DNA of 12,889 nt from assembly GCA_000405605.1 (NCBI GenBank), contig ASPA01000061.1:1-12889 (forward strand), given 5' to 3'. The notes under the pieces are model-generated. The model was not told the DNA's origin. It saw only the letters and a program-made list of their open reading frames with translations, and did not search any database. Of the stretch, positions 1-5,364 are shown piece after piece. Position numbers and translations under genes: made by a program. Source of the DNA: Atribacteria bacterium SCGC AAA255-G05. GTDB taxonomy: Bacteria > Atribacterota > Phoenicimicrobiia > Phoenicimicrobiales > Phoenicimicrobiaceae. Every line of letters starts with the position of its first letter. The first letter of the stretch is position 1.

Positions 1-19
1 TGATGAGCAATAGAATCAA

Positions 20-47
20 GTAGGGGCGTATTGCAATACGCCCCTAC
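20..47. repeat. REP-like perfect palindrome, GTAG-headed
   Basis: A 28-nt perfect palindrome with 14-nt arms meeting at 33/34. Both ends read GTAGGGGC outward-in, and the core is GTATTGCAATAC. It shares the GTAGGGG head with the units at 80-104, 2298-2321 and 3179-3203 but has a different core. It lies downstream of the symporter gene, outside coding sequence. A GTAG 5' tetranucleotide is a known hallmark of REP elements mobilised by RAYT (TnpA-REP) transposases; membership of that class is inference. Confidence 0.75.
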
Positions 48-79
48 AGAAACTGATAACTGAGAACCGAGAACAAAAA

Positions 80-104
80 GGGCAGACACAAGGTCTGCCC
101 CTAC
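80..104 (-). repeat. REP-like hairpin, GGGCAGAC core, minus orientation
   Basis: The stem is GGGCAGAC (80-87) pairing with GTCTGCCC (93-100) around a 5-nt loop, ending in CCTAC at 100-104. Read on the minus strand it starts with GTAGGGGCAGACC and matches the unit at 3179-3203 at 24 of 25 positions; the only difference is one loop base. It lies downstream of the symporter stop codon. There is no T-tract on the minus-strand 3' side, so it is unlikely to be the symporter's intrinsic terminator. Confidence 0.75.
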
Positions 105-149
105 TAATTTTAATGCTACAAAAGACCGAATTATAGTTAGCTCCTGTGG

Positions 150-1340
150 TTATACTTCGGCTAATTCGCCTTCGGTCCTGGCTACTACTACCGCACAGGC
201 GGCATCTCCAGTCACATTACAGGAGGTTCGAGCCATATCTAATATTCGGTCAATTCCTGCAATTAGTGCTACTCCTTCCAGGGGTAATCCTACAGAAGTA
301 AGCACCATAGTTAACATAACCAAACCTGCTCCTGGTACACCAGCGGTACCGATTGAGGCCAAAAGGGCGGTTAGAAGTACGGTTAACTGCCCTCCCAAAC
401 CAAGATGAATACCATAAGCTTGGGCTACAAATAAAGCACATATACCCTGATACATAGCTGTTCCATCCATATTAATCGTTGCCCCCAAAGGCAATACAAA
501 ACTGGAAATAGTAGGTGAAACCCCTAAATTTTCTTGGGATGCTCGCATAGTAACCGGGAGGGTCGCTGAACTACTAGAAGTGGTAAAAGCTAACAATGAT
601 GCTTCACTAATCCCTTTGAAAAATTTCCAAGGGCTCATTTTACCAATAATAGAAACCATCCCAGAATATACTACTACTTCATGTATTATAATACCAAAAT
701 AAACAGCGAAAATTAATTTAGCAAAAGGTATTAAAACAGCTAAACCCTGAGCACCAACTGTAACCGCAATCAGGGCAAATACGCCGTAAGGGGCAAATCC
801 CATTACTGTGCCCGTGAGTTTGTACATAGTCTCCGCAAATCCTTCAAAAAACTTTAGAACTGCTTTACCCTTTTCGCCTGCTTTGGTCATAGCATAACCA
901 AAGAAGAGAGCAAAGACTATTACCTGGAGCACTGTACCTTGTGCCATTGCTCCAATTGGATTGGTCGGAATCAGGTTTACTACAGTGTCAACCAAGGAAG
1001 GAGTTTTGGCTGCCTCTTGAGCGACTCCCTCTAATACTAAATTCATACCAGCGCCGGGTTGAATTATATTTCCCACCAATAAGCCGATAACTATAGCAAT
1101 GCCAGTAGTTATTAAATAATAAATTATAGTCTTACCAGCTACTCTTCCTAGTTTTTTGGGTTCAGCAATACTGGCTACTCCTAATACCAAAGTAGAAAAG
1201 ATTAATGGGATAATAAGCATTTTCAATAAATTAAGGAAAATAGTACCCACAGGCTTTATCCATACTATGCCCGGTCCCCATATTGCTCCTAAAATTGCTC
1301 CTGAAACAAAACCGATTAAAATTTTCTGAAAAAGTTTCAT
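150..1340 (-). CDS. Dicarboxylate/amino acid:cation symporter (DAACS/SLC1 family), probably glutamate/aspartate
   Basis: Integral inner-membrane symporter that takes up acidic amino acids or C4-dicarboxylates with Na+ or H+. The 396 residues are slightly shorter than GltPh or GltP (about 420-440). Family landmarks are present in order: the serine-rich hairpin-1 motif TTSSSSATLPVTM (from about 253), NMDGT (290-294), the hairpin-2 loop GTAGVPGAG (331-339), and the TM8 signature DMARTSCNVTGD (368-379). Aligned by eye to GltPh, D364, D368, R371, T372 and N375 correspond to D390, D394, R397, T398 and N401. The arginine is the residue that binds the substrate side-chain carboxylate, so an acidic substrate is favoured over a neutral one. 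The start is supported by GGAGG at 1350-1354 with a 9-nt spacer. It lies 84 nt downstream of an Asp/Glu racemase on the same strand, probably in one operon. No lesion is visible. Confidence 0.93.
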   Translation of the reverse strand: MKLFQKILIGFVSGAILGAIWGPGIVWIKPVGTIFLNLLKMLIIPLIFSTLVLGVASIAEPKKLGRVAGKTIIYYLITTGIAIVIGLLVGNIIQPGAGMNLVLEGVAQEAAKTPSLVDTVVNLIPTNPIGAMAQGTVLQVIVFALFFGYAMTKAGEKGKAVLKFFEGFAETMYKLTGTVMGFAPYGVFALIAVTVGAQGLAVLIPFAKLIFAVYFGIIIHEVVVYSGMVSIIGKMSPWKFFKGISEASLLAFTTSSSSATLPVTMRASQENLGVSPTISSFVLPLGATINMDGTAMYQGICALFVAQAYGIHLGLGGQLTVLLTALLASIGTAGVPGAGLVMLTMVLTSVGLPLEGVALIAGIDRILDMARTSCNVTGDAACAVVVARTEGELAEV

Positions 1341-1424
1341 TTTTTATTTCCTCCATTTAAAAATAAAAACTGTAAAATAATTAAATAAATTGCTCCACTC
1401 TTGTCTATTCTTTTTTTCTGGTCC

Positions 1425-2117
1425 TCACCTCGCTTTCTGTACAGCTATACTGGCTAAAACCTGGGTCGGGTCAATTATTGGTACCAAAACGTCTCCGTCT
1501 TTTAAAATTAAAGGAATTTCGGTACAGCCAGCGACTACTGTTTCTGCTCCTTTATCGATTAAATTTTGGGTGATTTTCAAAATACTTTTCTTTACCCTCT
1601 TAGATAGATCTCCTGCTTTAATCACATAAATTACCTTCATAATTTCTTCTTTCTCCTTCTCCTGGGGAGAGATAACCTCGATATTAAATTTTTTAAAGTG
1701 TTGATGATATATTTCCGACTTATAGACACCTATAGAAGCTAAAAGTCCTACCTTTTTTATTTGAGGAATTCTTTTTTTAGTTTCTTTAGCAGTCTCTTCA
1801 ATCATATTTATAATCGGTATATTTACACTTTCTTGAATCGAGGGAAGAAAATAGTGGGCGGTATTGCAGGGGATAACTATAAAATCTGCTCCAGCTTTCT
1901 CCAGGTTGCGGGCGCTCTGTTGTAAGGCCGGAAGAGGGTCTTCTCCTTTTCCCAGGATAGCCGCAGTTCGGTCTGGTATCTTGGGATTATTATCAATAAT
2001 TATTCTTAGGTGATCCTGGTCTTTTTCTGCGGGAGTAAATTTAATTATCTTGTAAAATAAGTCTACAGTGGCCTCGGGCCCCATTCCACCTAAAATTCCG
2101 ATAATCTTTTCTGGCAT
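1425..2117 (-). CDS. Aspartate/glutamate racemase family protein, likely aspartate racemase
   Basis: Cytoplasmic, cofactor-independent racemase of the Asp/Glu/hydantoin racemase superfamily, which interconverts L- and D-aspartate (or glutamate) by a two-cysteine mechanism. The 230-residue length is typical. The N-terminal signature IGILGGMGPEAT (6-17) is the aspartate racemase form. Catalytic Cys84 lies in IPCNTAHYF and Cys198 in AGCTEIPL, matching Cys82 and Cys194 of the Pyrococcus enzyme. Both cysteines are present, unlike some broad-specificity relatives, so activity is likely. The AAGGAAG ribosome site at 2131-2137 is rather far from the ATG (13 nt). It heads a probable two-gene unit with the acidic amino acid symporter, so imported L-Asp or L-Glu may be its substrate. 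Glutamate racemase (MurI) is less likely because the N-terminal signature is different. Confidence 0.9.
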   Translation of the reverse strand: MPEKIIGILGGMGPEATVDLFYKIIKFTPAEKDQDHLRIIIDNNPKIPDRTAAILGKGEDPLPALQQSARNLEKAGADFIVIPCNTAHYFLPSIQESVNIPIINMIEETAKETKKRIPQIKKVGLLASIGVYKSEIYHQHFKKFNIEVISPQEKEKEEIMKVIYVIKAGDLSKRVKKSILKITQNLIDKGAETVVAGCTEIPLILKDGDVLVPIIDPTQVLASIAVQKAR

Positions 2118-2145
2118 TTCTAATTTTTTACTTCCTTTTTACCAG

Positions 2146-2176
2146 ATTATATGGGTTTACTCTTATTTTAAAACAA
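2146..2176 (-). promoter_or_regulatory. Candidate promoter for the racemase-symporter unit
   Basis: On the minus strand a perfect TATAAT lies at 2151-2146, with TTGTTT at 2176-2171 as a possible -35. The 19-nt spacer is longer than ideal. Transcription would begin roughly 20-25 nt before the racemase ATG. The stretch 2160-2290 is extremely AT-rich, so chance matches are common. Confidence 0.33.
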
Positions 2177-2297
2177 ATTTATTATACTACAAAAATACAA
2201 TAAATTCTTCTTTTTTTTCAAAATATTTTTATTGTTTAGTTTTCTATATTTTTATAAAATCTTTTCTTTTTACATTTTTTAATATAAAATTAAAAAT

Positions 2298-2321
2298 GTA
2301 GGGGTTTGATTCATCAAACCC
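2298..2321 (+). repeat. REP-like hairpin, TTTGATTCATCAAA core
   Basis: The unit begins GTAGGGG at 2298. The arms GGGTTTGAT (2302-2310) and ATCAAACCC (2313-2321) are perfect complements separated by TC. It has the same GTAGGGG head as the units at 20-47, 80-104 and 3179-3203, with a different stem. A decayed relative of this core may be present at 3222-3237. Confidence 0.7.
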
Positions 2322-2336
2322 GCAATAATTTAGAAT

Positions 2337-2413
2337 GTCATTGCGAACATTAGTGGCGTGACAATCTCAATGCCGGGATTGCCACGCTCCGATAAATCGT
2401 CGCTCGCAATGAC
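2337..2413. repeat. 77-nt nested inverted repeat (GTCATTGCGA family)
   Basis: The outer arms GTCATTGCGA (2337-2346) and TCGCAATGAC (2404-2413) are exact inverted copies. A second inner stem pairs GCGTGACAATC (2356-2366) with GATTGCCACGC (2377-2387) with one mismatch. The element could extrude as a cruciform or fold as a long RNA hairpin. Repeats carrying GTCATTGCGAG and GTGGCAATCTC words are seen in intergenic regions of several unrelated bacteria. I see no coding potential or transposase in it. Confidence 0.7.
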
Positions 2414-2428
2414 AAAAATGCCCGTATC

Positions 2429-2448
2429 GGGACGGATCAATCCGACCC
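2429..2448 (-). repeat. REP-like hairpin, CGGATTGATCCG core
   Basis: The arms GGGACGGAT (2429-2437) and ATCCGACCC (2440-2448) pair with a single mismatch around a 2-nt centre. On the minus strand it reads ATAGGGGTCGGATTGATCCG, a variant of the TAGGGG-headed family, with a core resembling that of the 3239-3282 unit. Confidence 0.6.
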
Positions 2449-2491
2449 CTATCCCTAATCCTAATAATAAAAGCTGATAGAATATAGCTTA

Positions 2492-2519
2492 TTGGTCCAT
2501 ATCGAATACATTTTATAAT
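2492..2519 (+). promoter_or_regulatory. Candidate promoter for the phosphodiesterase gene
   Basis: TTGGTC (2492-2497) and a perfect TATAAT (2514-2519) are separated by 16 nt. Transcription would start about 2526, giving a leader of about 30 nt before the ATG at 2555. The -35 matches consensus at only three positions. Confidence 0.4.
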
Positions 2520-2554
2520 ATTAAAAATTATTAAATAATTGGGGGTACTATGAA

Positions 2555-3055
2555 ATGAAAATTGGAATAATCTCTGATACACATGATAATTTGCCTCAGA
2601 TAAGAAAAGCAGTGAAAGTTTTCAACCGGGAAAAAGTTGAATTGGTCTTGCATGCGGGGGATTTTGTCTCTCCTTTTACTTCCCTGGAATTTAAAAATCT
2701 AAACTGCCCCCTAAAAGGGGTCTTCGGAAATAACGACGGGGATAAACTTTACCTTCAGGAAAAATTCAAAGGGATAGGAGAGCTTTACCCTGCGCCATAT
2801 AATGTAAATATAAATAGTAAAAATGTTATTATGCTTCACAAAGAAAAATTAATAGATGCCCTGGCAGAAAGCCAGAAATATGATGTGATTATATATGGCC
2901 ATAGCCATCGAACTGATTTGCGTAAAATCAAAAAGACACTTATTATAAACCCGGGGGAATGCGGGGGCTGGCTAACCGGCGAGAGCACTATCGCCTTATT
3001 GGACCTGGAAACTTTAGAGGCAAAGGTTATAAATCTAGCGGATAAAATACAGTGA
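2555..3055 (+). CDS. YfcE/MJ0936-type metallophosphoesterase
   Basis: Small cytoplasmic dinuclear-metal phosphodiesterase of the calcineurin-like superfamily; relatives hydrolyse artificial phosphodiesters, and physiological substrates are mostly unknown. At 166 residues it is the normal size. All metal-site motifs are visible: DTH (Asp8, His10), HAGD (Asp36), GNND (58-61), His95 in MLHKEK where most relatives have HG, GHSH (His116 and His118), and the trailing NPGE (132-135), usually NPGS. The ATG at 2555 follows a GGGGG run at 2541-2545; the ATG at 2550 is out of frame and stops at once. It stands alone, divergent from the racemase and flanked by palindrome clusters. The HK-for-HG and NPGE-for-NPGS changes are modest departures; activity is still expected. 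Confidence 0.9.
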   Translation: MKIGIISDTHDNLPQIRKAVKVFNREKVELVLHAGDFVSPFTSLEFKNLNCPLKGVFGNNDGDKLYLQEKFKGIGELYPAPYNVNINSKNVIMLHKEKLIDALAESQKYDVIIYGHSHRTDLRKIKKTLIINPGECGGWLTGESTIALLDLETLEAKVINLADKIQ

Positions 3056-3109
3056 TATGTGACATGTAATATGTAATGAGTTGGGAATATAGGAAACTAT
3101 ACCTCCATG

Positions 3110-3131
3110 TGGGACAGACGTCTCGCCTGTC
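3110..3131. repeat. Degenerate REP-like hairpin, GACAGGCG type
   Basis: GACAGACG (3113-3120) and CGCCTGTC (3124-3131) form an 8-bp stem with one mismatch around TCT, preceded by GTGG. It appears to be a decayed copy of a palindrome with a GACAGGCG stem. It lies 55 nt after the phosphodiesterase stop and has no T-tract. Confidence 0.45.
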
Positions 3132-3178
3132 TATTAATAAATCCGTATCTCGGAAAAGAAAATAATAATGTATAATTA

Positions 3179-3203
3179 GTAGGGGCAGACCTCGTGTCTG
3201 CCC
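3179..3203 (+). repeat. REP-like hairpin, GGGCAGAC core, plus orientation
   Basis: GTAG head at 3179-3182, then stem GGGCAGAC (3183-3190) and GTCTGCCC (3196-3203) around CTCGT. It matches 24 of 25 positions of the inverted copy at 80-104. Two near-identical, oppositely oriented copies 3 kb apart show that this is a dispersed element and not a gene-specific signal. Confidence 0.75.
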
Positions 3204-3238
3204 ATGATGAGTAATGTGTTGCAGGGGTTCAATTCATC

Positions 3239-3282
3239 GAATGAAATTAGGGGGCGGATTCATCCGCCCCCTAATTTCATTC
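3239..3282. repeat. 44-nt near-perfect palindrome
   Basis: Arms of 21 nt (3239-3259 and 3262-3282) are exactly complementary around TC. The core is GGGGGCGGATTCATCCGCCCCC, flanked by GAATGAAATTA and its complement. It begins one base past a decayed TTCAATTCATCGA unit (3229-3237) and ends one base before the stop codon of the ribulokinase fragment, so it lies right at the 3' end of that gene. It could have acted as its transcript-end hairpin, though no T-tract follows on the minus strand. Confidence 0.75.
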
Positions 3283-3283
3283 T

Positions 3284-3400
3284 CTATCTTCTTCTCAACC
3301 TTTCCATGACCTGGTTGCCCCCTCGACCAAAATAATCATGTAATTTTCGATATTCCGCAAATAACTGGTTGTAGGCCTTAACATTTTCTGGGAGAGGGTT
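3284..3400 (-). pseudogene. araB: C-terminal fragment of ribulokinase (araB remnant)
   Basis: Minus-strand frame of 38 codons plus TAG. It reads NPLPENVKAYNQL, then LHDYFGRGGNQVM, and ends ERLRRR. This is the characteristic tail of bacterial L-ribulokinase of the FGGY family, where LHDYFGRG-N-VMKRL closes the protein. The full-length enzyme is about 550 residues, so over 90 percent is missing. An in-frame TAA (3409-3407) lies four codons upstream of the readable part, and nothing ribulokinase-like lies beyond it. There is no ATP- or substrate-binding core, so it cannot be active. It is on the same strand as, and downstream of, the isomerase gene at 12889-11547, as expected if both once belonged to one operon that was later split. 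Confidence 0.75.
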
Positions 3401-3776
3401 ACAGTCTTAAGGGGAAAGATTCCTTATCAAAAATCCTTAGATGGTAAGCGAAAATATGCTTTACTTTTCCCCCAATAGATAGTATTATTTTCTATAGGAA
3501 AGAGTAGAAAATGTAACTAACAGGGAGGTGCACTCTGTTTTTTCAAGTACTATATTTAAATCCAGACTCTTGGATTTTCATGTTATCATCTTATTATACG
3601 GGCGAATTCTTATGAATTTAAAAGGTGAGAAGAAAAGTCACTCATCGGAGCTTTGATACAATTTTTCTTATAAATGTGCATATTATACTATGTTATAATA
3701 TTATTAACATAGACTCATGTCGTTTGTAAAAAGCTGAGCAGTAATAAAAAATATATATAGGAGGATTAATTTTATT
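3401..3776. other. Gene-free interval upstream of the GH172 gene
   Basis: No coding sequence supported. It holds the left edge of the block that replaced araB, a Shine-Dalgarno-like AGGGAGGTG (3522-3530) with no convincing start after it, a 7-bp hairpin (AAATCCA at 3558-3564 with TGGATTT at 3571-3577), and the promoter-like region described separately. The sequence becomes AT-rich to the right of the ribulokinase fragment. Confidence 0.5.
3691..3699 (+). promoter_or_regulatory. Extended -10 promoter candidate for the GH172 gene
   Basis: TGTTATAAT is a perfect TGn-TATAAT extended -10 element, which can work with little or no -35. No good -35 lies 16-18 nt upstream. Predicted transcription start is near 3706, giving a 70-nt leader ending in AGGAGG (3759-3764), 12 nt before the ATG. 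The local AT-richness raises the chance-match rate. Confidence 0.42.
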
Positions 3777-4868
3777 ATGAACAACTTACTTTATCCAGTA
3801 GCATCCCTCAGCACTATAGCATATTCAAGAGATTCAAAAAGAAAGCGACTATCAAGCTACGATAAAACTGGTGGTAATGATGACCGGATATACATTGAAC
3901 CCGGCGAAAGCAGATTAATTGCAGATATAAAAGATATAGGATGTATTAATCACATCTGGTGTACAATAGCGGGTGAAAATTTTATTAACGAAAAAAATTA
4001 TTTAAGAAAAATCATTATCCATATGTACTGGGATGGTGAAGAAAATCCAAGCGTTGAAGTACCAATTGGGGATTTTTTTGGTATGGGACATGCACAGTGC
4101 CATAATTACGTATCAGAACCCTTGCAAATGAGCCCTCAAAATGGCAAATCTTTCAACTGTTGGTTCCCAATGCCTTTCTCAGCAAATGCCAAAATTGAAA
4201 TTTTAAATGAGTGTGATAAACAAATAATATTCTATTATTATGTAGATTACGAAGAATATAACCAAATGCCTGAGGGGTTACTTAGATTTCATGCTTCATG
4301 GAACAGGGAATGTCCTACAAAGGGCGTAGAACAGGGGAATATGACCAATAGGGAATGGTTATTTGAAGGTAAGAATACAACAGGTAAGAAAAACTATGTA
4401 ATTCTGGAAGCCAAAGGCAAAGGGCATTACGTCGGCTGCAACCTAAATATTCACAACCTCAGGGATACTACAAAATGGGACTGGCCAGGCGAAGGAGACG
4501 ATATGATTTTCATCGACAGCGAAAAATGGCCTCCGACACTTCATGGTACAGGTACTGAAGACTATTTTAACACGGCCTGGTGCCCCACCCAGGAGTACAA
4601 TTCACCATACCACGGAATTATTCTTGGAGGGAAGGATAATTGGAAAGGCATGATAAGTTACTACAGATATCATATCCGTGATCCCATAATGTTTGAGAAA
4701 TCCATAAAGGTTACCATTGAACACGGTCACAACAACCACAGGTCTGATGACTGGTCAAGTACAGCATATTGGTATCAAACCGAACCTCATATGAAATTCA
4801 AGTCCCTCCTTCCTGTAAAGTTGAGACTTCCTATAGACGAAGAAGAATTTCAATGGGAATGGAAGTAA
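3777..4868 (+). CDS. DUF2961 family protein (GH172-type glycoside hydrolase)
   Basis: DUF2961 founded CAZy family GH172. Characterised members include an alpha-D-fructofuranosidase/difructose dianhydride hydrolase from Bifidobacterium and exo-alpha-D-arabinofuranosidases acting on D-arabinan. The 363 residues span the domain at normal length. Family landmarks: SYDKTGGNDD (27-36), INHIWCTIAG (57-66), the strand MYWDGEENPSVEVPIGDFFG (83-102), NCWFPMPF (127-134), YYYVDYE (153-159), GTGTEDYFN (257-265) and IEHGHNNHRSDDWSSTAYWYQ (314-334, key residues E315, H316, H318). Glu261 in GTEDYF is a likely active-site acid by conservation; I did not assign nucleophile and acid. There is no signal peptide, so it should be cytoplasmic and act on imported oligosaccharides. 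ATG chosen because of AGGAGG at 3759-3764. It is the only forward gene in the sugar block, convergent with the DUF4185/ABC genes across transposon debris. Confidence 0.85.
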   Translation: MNNLLYPVASLSTIAYSRDSKRKRLSSYDKTGGNDDRIYIEPGESRLIADIKDIGCINHIWCTIAGENFINEKNYLRKIIIHMYWDGEENPSVEVPIGDFFGMGHAQCHNYVSEPLQMSPQNGKSFNCWFPMPFSANAKIEILNECDKQIIFYYYVDYEEYNQMPEGLLRFHASWNRECPTKGVEQGNMTNREWLFEGKNTTGKKNYVILEAKGKGHYVGCNLNIHNLRDTTKWDWPGEGDDMIFIDSEKWPPTLHGTGTEDYFNTAWCPTQEYNSPYHGIILGGKDNWKGMISYYRYHIRDPIMFEKSIKVTIEHGHNNHRSDDWSSTAYWYQTEPHMKFKSLLPVKLRLPIDEEEFQWEWK

Positions 4869-4904
4869 AAAAAATCCTCTGCGAAAATTTGTGGAAGATT
4901 TTTT
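4869..4904 (+). terminator. Possible intrinsic terminator after the GH172 gene
   Basis: AAAAAATC (4869-4876) pairs with GATTTTTT (4897-4904), extended by about five imperfect pairs (TCTGC with GTGGA, two of them G-T) around GAAAATTT. The T-run is part of the stem. It begins directly at the stop codon. The stem is AT-rich and imperfect, so termination may be weak; the A/T symmetry would also allow action on minus-strand transcripts. Confidence 0.4.
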
Positions 4905-4942
4905 ATTGATTATTGGCAACTGTAAAGTCTTGTATTCTCCAC

Positions 4943-5340
4943 TTAATTCGTGTTGCCGTTGTAATGTACTCCCAATTCACCTAATGAAGTGAAATGTGCA
5001 GTTCCTCCTGGAGTACTTATAATCCTTACGCCGTCTCCCGTAATATTATTAAATGTAAACGTATAAGTTACATTTCTACCCGCAGAATTGTTATTAGGAT
5101 ATACAGGGCTGGCTATCATACCTGTTACGTCCATCCAGTTGGAATTCTGTCTGACCTGAACTTTTATATCATTAAACCAATCGCCATCTGAAAAAATGTT
5201 AACGGTAGTGTATTCAACCTTATTCATGTTAGTGCGCTTGTTTCCATGTATAACCCCACCAGTCGGCTGTCTTTGCTTTGCCATCCCAGCGATCTTCAGT
5301 ATGGTTAAGTATTCCGTCATTCATATAAACTATTTTCCCA
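4943..5340 (-). pseudogene. Fragment of a discoidin-like (F5/8 type C-like) carbohydrate-binding domain, frameshifted
   Basis: Two reading frames together give a C-terminal discoidin/CBM-like domain. The upstream frame (about 5340-5232) reads NDGILNHTEDRWDG and then ADWWGYTWKQAH before a TAA. The downstream frame resumes at about 5229 with NKVEYTTVNIFSDGDWF, DIKVQVRQNSNWMDVTG and GDGVRIISTPGGTAHFTSLG, ending at TAA 4943-4945. Such modules sit at the C-terminus of secreted glycosidases and bind polysaccharide. Here there is no signal peptide or catalytic domain, and the frame changes near 5230, so it is a remnant. Its 5' side abuts the 3' end of the transposase relic, which suggests that insertion and deletion removed the enzyme it belonged to. 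The domain call rests on pattern recognition, not alignment. Confidence 0.6.
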
Positions 5341-5364
5341 AATTGATTACTCTTGCATATAGGT

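Larger units (their letters stand above)
2118..2554. other. Gene-free interval: AT-rich stretch and palindrome cluster
   Basis: No credible coding sequence. Positions 2118-2297 are very AT-rich with long T runs and probably hold the racemase promoter. Positions 2298-2450 hold three separate palindromic units, described individually. Positions 2451-2554 carry the likely promoter and leader of the phosphodiesterase gene. The racemase and phosphodiesterase genes diverge from this interval. Confidence 0.7.

Noticed and set aside
20..104. Possible intrinsic terminators for the symporter gene
   Set aside because: The hairpins are members of a dispersed repeat family and lack a T-tract on the minus-strand 3' side.
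2367..2582. A 71-codon minus-strand frame upstream of the phosphodiesterase gene
   Set aside because: It is made largely of the palindromic repeat at 2337-2413 and the promoter region, and shows no family features.
20..3282. CRISPR-like arrangement of the palindromic repeats
   Set aside because: Spacing is irregular, cores differ, copies face both ways, and there is no regular spacer pattern or cas gene.
3522..3660. Small frame starting at GTG 3528 after AGGGAGGTG
   Set aside because: The start codon overlaps the ribosome-site word itself, and the product has no recognisable features.
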